Shown here: positions 1 to 4,630 of the stretch, piece by piece | How positions within the stretch are numbered: the first letter of the stretch is position 1 | Layout of the letters: every line of letters begins with the position of its first letter | Assembly (NCBI GenBank): GCA_015229165.1 | Contig: JADGCD010000126.1 | Coordinates: forward strand, 1-6,197 | Source: Nitrospinota bacterium | GTDB lineage: Bacteria; Nitrospinota_A; UBA7883; JADGGD01 | Direction of reading: 5' to 3' | DNA length: 6,197 bases | Made by a program: the position numbers and the translations under genes | The notes under the pieces: generated by a model | Told to the model about the DNA's origin: nothing | Database searches by the model: none | The model's input: only the letters and a program-made list of their open reading frames with translations

Positions 1-868
1 GGTTCTTGGCCGGGGTCAGGGCGGAGGCGATCATCTTGGCCGGGTCGTCGCTGTAGGGGAAGATGTCGATCTTCTCGTTGTTCAGCTCTTTGACCACCGG
101 CTGGATGCGGCTTCCCCGGACGCCGACGCAGGCGCCCACCGGGTCGATCTGTGGCTTGCGGCTGCGGACGGCCACTTTGGAGCGGCCGGTGTTGTCGCGG
201 GAAATGGCGACCACCTCCACCGTCCCGTCGGCCATTTCGGGAACCTCCAGCTCCATGAGCCGTAGCAGCAGGTCGGCCCGGGAACGGGAGAGGGTGACCA
301 CCGGGGTCCGACGGGAGGAATCGACCCCGACGATACAGACGCGCATCTCTTTGGCCCGCTCGATGGTATCGGTGAGAAGGAACTCCGATGGGGGCATGAG
401 CCCGGAGAGGTCGCCCAGCTCGAACCACCAGCCGTCGTCGTTCTTGCTGTTGGCCCGGGCGATGAGCATCTGTCCGGCCCGGCGGGCGTAGCTACCGGCC
501 AGCCGGATCAGCTCCATCTCCCGCCCCTTCTTGTGGATCATCTGCCGGACCGAGAGGGCGGCGATCCGCCCCAGGTCGGCCATCTCCACATAGCGGCGGA
601 CGGTTCCGCCCAACTGGGCGTCGGGATCGATGGCCCGGGCCTCGGCGGGGGTCAGGTCGCCCATGTGGTCGCCGTCATCGACGGTCAGGACTTCGAACAG
701 CTCGAAAACGGCCTTGTTCCGGTTAAAGACCACTTCGAGGTTGTCCTGCTCCAGCCGTTTGCGGGCGGCCAGCGCCACCGCCTCTTCGATGGCCCGGACC
801 AGGTCGTCGACGTTCATCGACTTCTCGTCGGCGAACATCTTGAGGGCGTTGATCAGTTCGGTGGACAT
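1..868 (-). CDS. nusA: Transcription termination/antitermination factor NusA (5' part, cut by the window edge)
   Basis: NusA binds RNA polymerase and nascent RNA and modulates pausing, intrinsic termination and antitermination in the cytoplasm. The first 289 residues are visible; the gene runs off the left edge, so the second KH domain and the C-terminus are missing. The N-terminal polymerase-binding domain covers about residues 1-120 (start MSTELINALKMFADEKSMNV). An S1-like domain follows at about 125-200. KH1 begins near 205 and carries the family hallmark IDPVGACVGVRGSRIQPVVK at 241-260, with the GxxG loop at 249-252, then NNEKIDIFPYSDDP at 263-276. The ATG at 868 gives the usual NusA N-terminus and lies 11 bases after the rimP stop. 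No strong Shine-Dalgarno sequence is visible, so translational coupling to rimP is likely. The order rimP-nusA is conserved in many bacteria, often followed by infB, rbfA and truB, which would lie outside this window. Confidence 0.97.
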   Translation of the reverse strand, partial: MSTELINALKMFADEKSMNVDDLVRAIEEAVALAARKRLEQDNLEVVFNRNKAVFELFEVLTVDDGDHMGDLTPAEARAIDPDAQLGGTVRRYVEMADLGRIAALSVRQMIHKKGREMELIRLAGSYARRAGQMLIARANSKNDDGWWFELGDLSGLMPPSEFLLTDTIERAKEMRVCIVGVDSSRRTPVVTLSRSRADLLLRLMELEVPEMADGTVEVVAISRDNTGRSKVAVRSRKPQIDPVGACVGVRGSRIQPVVKELNNEKIDIFPYSDDPAKMIASALTPAKN

Positions 869-879
869 AGGTACCGCTT

Positions 880-1362
880 TCAAAACTCCAGTTCGAGCTG
901 GGCGTGGGCCACGTCGTCGAACGGGACAAGGTGTCGCGCTTCGGTCTCGCGGATAAAAAGGGTGACGCCGCCATCGTCCACCGCTTCGATAATGCCGATC
1001 ATCTTTCCGCCGGTCTCTTTGGTCAACGGGGCGGTCCCTTTCAGCTTGACCTGAACCAGCTTGCCGACAGAGCGGCGGAAGTGGTCGGGGGTCTTGAGGG
1101 GACGGGTCAAGCCGGGAGAGGAGACTTCCAGAACATAGGCGCCGTCGATAACCTCTTCGGCCTCCAGCGCCATGCCGACCTGATGGGAGATCAGGGCGCA
1201 GTCGTCGATGGTCACGCCCCCCTCTTTGTCGAGAAAAAGGCGCAGGGTCCGCCGCCCTCCCCCTTTGCCGGTTCGTCCGGCCAGTTCGAGGTCGAAAAGG
1301 TCCATCCCCGCCGCATGAATCAGGGGCAGGGCCACATCCCGTATCTTTTGCTCCATCGACAT
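880..1362 (-). CDS. rimP: Ribosome maturation factor RimP
   Basis: RimP is a cytoplasmic factor that helps the 30S subunit mature. The protein is 160 residues from the chosen start (MSMEQKIRDVALPLIHAAGM), close to the family's usual 150-160. It has an N-terminal alpha/beta domain (about 1-85) ending in the signature LEVSSPGLTRPLKTPDHF at about 78-95, then an SH3-like C-terminal domain ending LVPFDDVAHAQLELEF. An upstream in-frame ATG at 1407 would add 15 residues (MRIAHFFVFKGLVYV), but that codon lies in the loop region of a terminator hairpin and the extension is not family-like. The start at 1362 is preceded by AAAGGA at 1380-1375, with a rather long 12-base spacer; an ATG two codons later (1356) is also possible. 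It is cotranscribed with nusA and has its own promoter and leader terminator upstream. Confidence 0.96.
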   Translation of the reverse strand: MSMEQKIRDVALPLIHAAGMDLFDLELAGRTGKGGGRRTLRLFLDKEGGVTIDDCALISHQVGMALEAEEVIDGAYVLEVSSPGLTRPLKTPDHFRRSVGKLVQVKLKGTAPLTKETGGKMIGIIEAVDDGGVTLFIRETEARHLVPFDDVAHAQLELEF

Positions 1363-1380
1363 GACGTATACAAGTCCTTT

Positions 1381-1418
1381 AAAAACAAAAAAGTGGGCGA
1401 TTCGCATCGGTCCACTTT
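1381..1418 (-). terminator. Intrinsic terminator / probable attenuator in the rimP-nusA leader
   Basis: Read on the minus strand, AAAGTGG (1418-1412) pairs with CCACTTT (1396-1390). After a small internal loop (AC opposite C), CGAT (1409-1406) pairs with ATCG (1401-1398) around a GCGA loop, a GNRA-type tetraloop. A T-tract follows (six T, one G, five T; 1392-1381). This is a textbook intrinsic terminator for minus-strand transcription; the plus strand has no T-tract after the stem. The tract ends right at the AAAGGA Shine-Dalgarno sequence of rimP. It lies downstream of a good promoter at 1448-1476, so it is in the 5' leader of rimP-nusA rather than simply at the end of queH. It would also stop read-through from queH. 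Confidence 0.85.
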
Positions 1419-1447
1419 CGGGTCGGTCATCGCAATGTCAGGGGGCG

Positions 1448-1476
1448 ATTATGGCACAAGCCGGGACGGTGGGCAA
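1448..1476 (-). promoter_or_regulatory. Predicted sigma-70-type promoter of rimP-nusA
   Basis: On the minus strand the -35 hexamer TTGCCC (1476-1471; 4 of 6 match TTGACA) and the -10 hexamer CATAAT (1453-1448; 5 of 6 match TATAAT) are separated by exactly 17 bases. Transcription should begin near 1441, giving a leader of about 79 bases before the rimP start at 1362. About 22 bases into that leader the terminator hairpin begins. The promoter lies between the queH stop (1508) and rimP, so rimP-nusA need not depend on queH transcription. Confidence 0.6.
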
Positions 1477-1486
1477 GTGAGGGGGG

Positions 1487-1504
1487 GGCGGGAACTTCCC
1501 CGCC
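1487..1504 (-). other. GC-rich hairpin just after queH
   Basis: GGCGGG (1487-1492) and CCCGCC (1499-1504) form a six-pair GC stem with a six-base loop, starting four bases after the queH stop codon. No T-tract follows on either strand, so it does not meet the intrinsic terminator pattern. It may protect the 3' end of the queH transcript or assist factor-dependent termination. Confidence 0.35.
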
Positions 1505-1507
1505 GGA

Positions 1508-2101
1508 TCAACCGACCGATTCGCGGGCCGCTTTTTCTTCCTGCTGGCGCTTCCGGTCCCGGTGGCTGTAGACGCAGCCGCAGTAGTCCTGCCGGTAGAA
1601 GCCGAGGTCGCGGGCCAATAGGTTGGTCAGCTTGGTCCCCTCCTTTTTCTTCCAGTCGGCTTCGAGAAACGGGACGCCCGACAGCTCCTCGTGGCGACGG
1701 CCCACCCGGTTGATAACGATGCTCTCTTTCCGGGGGGAGACGGTCAGGACGGTGCCGAACAGGTCGTAACCGTTGCGCCCGGCGACGTAGGCGGTCCGGC
1801 CGAGACGCAGGTCGAAACAGATCTCGCACCGGGCGCCCTTCTCCGGTTCGTCGGCGTATTCGTGGGTGGCGGCGAACCACCGTTTGACGTCGTATTCGTC
1901 GACGATCAGGTCGAGCCCGGCGGCGCGACACCAGGAGCGGAGCTCGTCGGCGCGGGTTTTATATTCGGCCAGAGGGTGGATGTTCGGATTGTAGAAGTAA
2001 AGGGTTACGTCGTACTCTTCGCATAGCTTGGCGACGACGTGGGGGGAACAGGGGGCGCAACAGACATGGAGCAGCATCCGCTCCTTTTGCTTTTCGGTCA
2101 T
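1508..2101 (-). CDS. queH: Epoxyqueuosine reductase QueH
   Basis: QueH (DUF208 family) reduces epoxyqueuosine to queuosine at wobble position 34 of tRNAs with GUN anticodons (Asp, Asn, His, Tyr), the last step of queuosine synthesis. It is the non-cobalamin alternative to QueG. The 197-residue protein shows the family cysteines: HVCCAPCS (Cys14, Cys15, Cys18), RCEICF (Cys92, Cys95) and DYCGC (Cys174, Cys176). The first two groups supply ligands of the iron-sulfur centre, from family knowledge; the last is the conserved C-terminal CxC. Other conserved-looking stretches are FYNPNIHP (36-43) and GTVLTVSPRKES (116-127). The lysine- and arginine-rich tail after 180 is probably disordered. The ATG at 2101 is well supported by AAGGAG six bases upstream. 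No other queuosine genes are in view, and the flanking genes are functionally unrelated. Confidence 0.96.
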   Translation of the reverse strand: MTEKQKERMLLHVCCAPCSPHVVAKLCEEYDVTLYFYNPNIHPLAEYKTRADELRSWCRAAGLDLIVDEYDVKRWFAATHEYADEPEKGARCEICFDLRLGRTAYVAGRNGYDLFGTVLTVSPRKESIVINRVGRRHEELSGVPFLEADWKKKEGTKLTNLLARDLGFYRQDYCGCVYSHRDRKRQQEEKAARESVG

Positions 2102-2107
2102 GGCGTT

Positions 2108-2113
2108 CTCCTT
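2108..2113 (-). promoter_or_regulatory. Ribosome binding site of queH
   Basis: AAGGAG on the minus strand, six bases before the ATG at 2101. It is the strongest Shine-Dalgarno sequence in the window and fixes the queH start. Confidence 0.8.
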
Positions 2114-2146
2114 CTTGCATCCGACGCCAAGAAGACGCCACTCGTT

Positions 2147-2152
2147 ATTGTA
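2147..2152 (-). promoter_or_regulatory. Possible -10 element for queH
   Basis: TACAAT on the minus strand (5 of 6 match TATAAT), 45 bases upstream of the queH ATG. No convincing -35 hexamer lies 16-18 bases upstream; that position falls inside the left end of the inverted-repeat element at 2158-2300. The promoter is therefore tentative, but the gap from hemB makes an independent queH promoter plausible. Confidence 0.3.
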
Positions 2153-2157
2153 CCCTA

Positions 2158-2300
2158 GCAGGTCGTGGAAAATCTATCTGCGTTGGCGCTGCGGTGTCGA
2201 AACCGTGTTCGGAATGCTCATGTACGTTCGTGTACACTCCGCTTCCTTACCCGGCTTCTCCTTGCATCGCCTGCCTCGATAACGTTTTTCCACACCCTGC
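2158..2300. repeat. Intergenic element with terminal inverted repeats (MITE- or REP-like)
   Basis: The stretch between queH and hemB (2102-2335) holds no credible gene. It is bounded by GCAGGTCGTGGAAAA (2158-2172) and TTTTCCACACCCTGC (2286-2300), inverted copies matching at 13 of 15 positions. Near the centre TGTAC (2221-2225) and GTACA (2232-2236) form a short hairpin. GGAATGC (2211-2217) and GCTTCC (2241-2246) can pair outside it with one bulged base. Long inverted ends, a central hairpin, about 143 bp and no coding capacity suggest a non-autonomous miniature element or a structured dispersed repeat. From memory, similar sequences with GTGGAAAA-type ends recur between genes in GC-rich Gram-negative genomes; I could not check this. 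No target-site duplication is obvious. Confidence 0.55.
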
Positions 2301-2335
2301 CAGAACGTGCGCCCGACGTAACCCCTCGCAGGAAT

Positions 2336-3313
2336 CTACCGGTTCAGAACCTTCGCCGCGTCCTTGGCGAAGTAGGTGAGGATCATGTCGGCCCCGGCCC
2401 GGTGGATGGCCAGAAGCGACTCCATCATGCACCGTTCCCGGTCGAGCCAGCCGAGCCGGGCGGCGGCCTCGATCATGGCGTATTCGCCGGAGACGTTGTA
2501 GGCGGCCAGCGGGATGTTGAACCGGTCCTTGATGGCCCGGATGACGTCGAGATAGGGCAACGCCGGTTTGACCATGATGATGTCGGCGTTCTCCTGAATG
2601 TCGAGCAGCGCCTCCCGGAGCCCCTCGTTCAGGTTGGCCGGGTCCATCTGATAGCTGCGCCGGTCGCCGAAGGCAGGCTCCGAGTCGCACGCCTCCCGGA
2701 AGGGGCCGTAGAAGCCGGAGGCGTACTTGGCCGAGTAGGCCATGATCGGGATGTTGGAGAACCCCTGCTCGTCGAGGGCATTGCGAACGAAGCCGATCCG
2801 CCCGTCCATCATGTCCGACGGGGCGACCATGTCCGCCCCTGCGGCGGCGTGGGAGACGGCCATCCTGCCGAACAGCGAAAGGGTCTCGTCGTTCAGGATT
2901 TCACCGTGGGGGCCGACGAGGCCGCAATGGCCGTGATCGGTGTACTCGTCGATGCAGACATCGGTGATGACCACCATGTCGGGGACGGCGGCTTTTATTT
3001 CGCGGACGGCCCGCTGGACCACGCCGTCGTTGTCGTAGGCGGCGGAGCCGACGGCATCTTTCGTCTCCGGGATGCCGAAGAGGATGACGGCGGGAATGCC
3101 CAGCGCGGCGGCTTCCTTTGCCTCGGCGCCGACGAGGTCGACCGACCAGCGGTAGTTCCCCGGCATGGAGGAGATTTCCGACTTCACCCCTTTGCCGTGG
3201 ATGACGAAGATCGGATAGATCAGCATGTCGACCGACAGGCGGGACTCCCGGACCATGCGGCGCAGGGTGGGGGTGGCCCGCAGGCGGCGGGGGCGGTACT
3301 GGGGGAATTGCAT
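2336..3313 (-). CDS. hemB: Delta-aminolevulinic acid dehydratase (porphobilinogen synthase) HemB
   Basis: HemB condenses two molecules of 5-aminolevulinate to porphobilinogen in the cytoplasm, the first shared step of heme, siroheme and cobalamin synthesis. The 325-residue protein is full length and starts in the family way (MQFPQYRPRRLRATPTLRRMVRE). The two Schiff-base lysines are Lys196 in MAYSAKYAS and Lys249 in IMVKPALPYLD. The metal segment is TDVCIDEYTDHGHCG (117-131). It places Cys120, Asp122 and Cys130 where the zinc enzymes have three cysteines, so it is intermediate between the Cys-triad and Asp-rich classes. Also typical are APSDMMDGRIGFVRNALD (164-181) and the C-terminal GADMILTYFAKDAAKVL. 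The ATG at 3313 is favoured by the family N-terminus; only a weak GAGAG precedes it. The gene stands alone, divergent from the small zinc-ribbon gene. Confidence 0.97.
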   Translation of the reverse strand: MQFPQYRPRRLRATPTLRRMVRESRLSVDMLIYPIFVIHGKGVKSEISSMPGNYRWSVDLVGAEAKEAAALGIPAVILFGIPETKDAVGSAAYDNDGVVQRAVREIKAAVPDMVVITDVCIDEYTDHGHCGLVGPHGEILNDETLSLFGRMAVSHAAAGADMVAPSDMMDGRIGFVRNALDEQGFSNIPIMAYSAKYASGFYGPFREACDSEPAFGDRRSYQMDPANLNEGLREALLDIQENADIIMVKPALPYLDVIRAIKDRFNIPLAAYNVSGEYAMIEAAARLGWLDRERCMMESLLAIHRAGADMILTYFAKDAAKVLNR

Positions 3314-3353
3314 GGGGCGGCTCTCGCGAAGGTGGACGGTCAGTGTGCGAGCG

Positions 3354-3359
3354 ATTTTA
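3354..3359 (-). promoter_or_regulatory. Possible -10 element for hemB
   Basis: TAAAAT on the minus strand (5 of 6 match TATAAT), 41 bases before the hemB ATG. At a 17-base spacing the -35 position reads TAGCCC, a poor match. The surroundings are very GC-rich, so this AT-rich hexamer stands out, but the call is tentative. Confidence 0.35.
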
Positions 3360-3430
3360 CCACGCGGGGAGGAGGAGGGCTATTTCATGGCGGCTCGACT
3401 TGGCCCCCCTCTTCCCCTTCGCGCCGGGTC

Positions 3431-3439
3431 TGGTATAAT
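3431..3439 (+). promoter_or_regulatory. Extended -10 promoter of the zinc-ribbon gene
   Basis: TGGTATAAT combines a perfect TATAAT (3434-3439) with an upstream TGn extended -10 motif. No good -35 lies at 16-18 bases (CTTCCC at 17), which fits an extended -10 promoter. Transcription would start near 3446, leaving a leader of about 67 bases before the ATG at 3513. Confidence 0.6.
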
Positions 3440-3512
3440 TCCGGTTCCGCGACGGGGCGCCCATCGGCGACTGTCACCCGAACGAACCGTACGTCCGACT
3501 TTGGAGAGCCCG

Positions 3513-3680
3513 ATGACCGAAACCATGACCACCGACAAGATCGTCGTCCTCTGCCCCCACTGCAAGGCAAACCAGATCGGCTCGGTAGGGGTCGAGAACA
3601 CCTGCGCCAATCCGAAATGCGGCCAGACGTTCACACCGGAAGCGGCGGTGCCGGTCATCGTCCCCGAACCGAAGAAGTAA
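3513..3680 (+). CDS. Small zinc-ribbon protein of unknown function
   Basis: I do not recognise a named family. The 55-residue product has CPHC at 14-17 and a second pair at Cys31 and Cys36 (CANPKC). This CxxC-CxxxxC arrangement should bind one zinc ion as a small ribbon. The tail (residues 42-55) is rich in proline and valine and ends in lysines. There is no signal peptide or membrane segment, so it is probably cytoplasmic. The ATG at 3513 has GGAG six bases upstream; the frame is open back to 3225, but those upstream codons overlap hemB and its promoter region and lack similar support. A perfect extended -10 promoter precedes it. It is the only plus-strand gene here, divergent from hemB and convergent with batE. 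Zinc or nucleic-acid binding is inferred from the cysteines only. Confidence 0.75.
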   Translation: MTETMTTDKIVVLCPHCKANQIGSVGVENTCANPKCGQTFTPEAAVPVIVPEPKK

Positions 3681-3722
3681 CCCCGCTCCTCTCGGAGTGC
3701 GTCCATCAGGGGGTCGTTCGGA

Positions 3723-3882
3723 CCGGCGCCAGGCTTGAGCCTGCTTTCTCCCCCACGCCTCCTTTCGACGGCGGGCTTTGACCGGTCAAGGGCTGACCTG
3801 CACCGGCGCCAGGCCTGCGCCTGCTTTCTCCCCCACGCTTCCTTTTGGCGACAGGCTTTGACCGGTTAAGGGCTGACCTGCA
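3723..3882. repeat. 80-bp tandem duplication at the 3' end of batE
   Basis: Two adjacent 80-bp copies, 3723-3802 and 3803-3882, match at 72 of 80 positions by direct comparison. The first seven bases of a third copy (CCGGCGC) follow at 3883. The right copy covers the last 17 bases of batE, including its TAA stop. The left copy repeats that coding tail with TGA in place of TAA. Each copy holds two dyads: CAGGCTTGAGCCTG (3732-3745; CAGGCCTGCGCCTG in the other copy) and TTGACCGGTCAA (3778-3789; one base changed in the other copy). The rest of the gap between the zinc-ribbon gene and batE (3681-3722) shows no clear feature. There is no T-tract, so neither dyad is a standard terminator. Confidence 0.9.
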
Positions 3883-4630
3883 CCGGCGCGATGGTTTCCT
3901 CCCGCACCCAGCCGGTGACGCCGTTGGGGGCGGTGAAGCGGCGGGACTCCCCTTCCCGCTCCCCCAGCATCCCCACCATCCCGGCGTGGAGGGTGAACCG
4001 TTTCGCCCCTCCGTCCGGCTCTTCGGCGGCGACGCTCTCTCCCGCGATGACCACGCCGGTGGCGTCGGTCTCGTATCGCCAGACCCGCCAGCCGAAGGGG
4101 ATCGTCACCAGCGCCAGTCCGGCCAATCCGCCGACAGCCAGCCGTCGGGCCGTCGGGCGCCACGCGGCGCCCGGCTCCGCCAGCAGCCACGCCCCCCCCA
4201 GCCCCATGAGCCATAGGAGCGTGAGCCAAAGGATCGCCCACCCGCAGAGGCTCAGGGCGTTTATTACCGCGCCCCATCCCCTCTCGATCACCGACGGGGG
4301 GGGAAGGGCCACCCGGTCTTCCCGCGTCTGCTCGATCCGGGCCACCCCCGCCTGCGCCGCCTGATCGCCCGGGTCCAGCCGAAGCGCTCGCTGGTAGTGG
4401 AGCATGGCTCTGCCGCGATCCCCCAGCCGCTCGTAGGCGGCGCCCCGGTTGCGGGAGAGGTCGGGATTCTCGATGTCGATCAGCGCCCACGCCCGCAACG
4501 CCTCGTCGAACCGTCCCTCGGTAAAGAGACGGTTCCCTTCGGCGAAAGCCCCTTCCCGCTCCTCCGGGGTCAGGGCGAAAGCGCCGGTCGCCATGATGAC
4601 AATTGCGACGGCGACGATGATCGCTCTCAT
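3866..4630 (-). CDS. batE: BatE-like protein (TPR repeats, two membrane helices, SH3-like domain)
   Basis: The 254-residue protein matches BatE of Bat (aerotolerance-type) operons, whose products are thought to form an envelope complex; the molecular role is not established. A signal peptide or N-terminal anchor covers 1-19 (MRAIIVAVAIVIMATGAFA, possible cleavage after AFA). Two TPR motifs span about 28-90 (for example GNRLFTEGRFDEALRAW and GAAYERLGDRGRAMLHYQRAL). Hydrophobic helices lie at about 127-149 and 164-180. A bacterial SH3-like domain at about 188-250 contains GVTGWVREETIAPV. Its ATG overlaps the batD stop as ATGA, with a GGGGGA Shine-Dalgarno-like stretch inside the end of batD, so translation is coupled. 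The final 17 bases lie in the tandem repeat downstream. BatB/BatC proteins also carry TPRs, but the SH3 tail and the position after batD favour BatE. Confidence 0.85.
   Translation of the reverse strand: MRAIIVAVAIVIMATGAFALTPEEREGAFAEGNRLFTEGRFDEALRAWALIDIENPDLSRNRGAAYERLGDRGRAMLHYQRALRLDPGDQAAQAGVARIEQTREDRVALPPPSVIERGWGAVINALSLCGWAILWLTLLWLMGLGGAWLLAEPGAAWRPTARRLAVGGLAGLALVTIPFGWRVWRYETDATGVVIAGESVAAEEPDGGAKRFTLHAGMVGMLGEREGESRRFTAPNGVTGWVREETIAPVQVSP

Noticed and set aside
1363..1407. Upstream ATG giving RimP 15 extra residues
   Set aside because: The codon lies within the terminator hairpin loop, has no good Shine-Dalgarno sequence, and the added residues do not resemble RimP N-termini.
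1320..1430. Minus-strand leader reading frame of 36 codons starting MTDPKVDRCESPTFLFLKDL and overlapping rimP
   Set aside because: No ribosome binding site precedes its ATG, and it has no run of regulatory codons such as repeated Trp or His. A leader peptide is possible but unsupported.
1481..1488. G8 tract upstream of the rimP promoter as a phase-variation switch
   Set aside because: It lies upstream of the -35, so slippage would not change promoter spacing, and similar runs occur throughout the window.
2286..2294. TTTTCCACA as a DnaA box and possible origin
   Set aside because: One near-consensus nonamer, with a poorer inverted copy at the other end, is explained by the inverted repeat. 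No DnaA box cluster, AT-rich region or dnaA/dnaN neighbours are present.
2165..3781. Plus-strand open frame of 538 codons
   Set aside because: It lies mostly antisense to hemB, whose product is unmistakable; long antisense frames are expected at this GC content.
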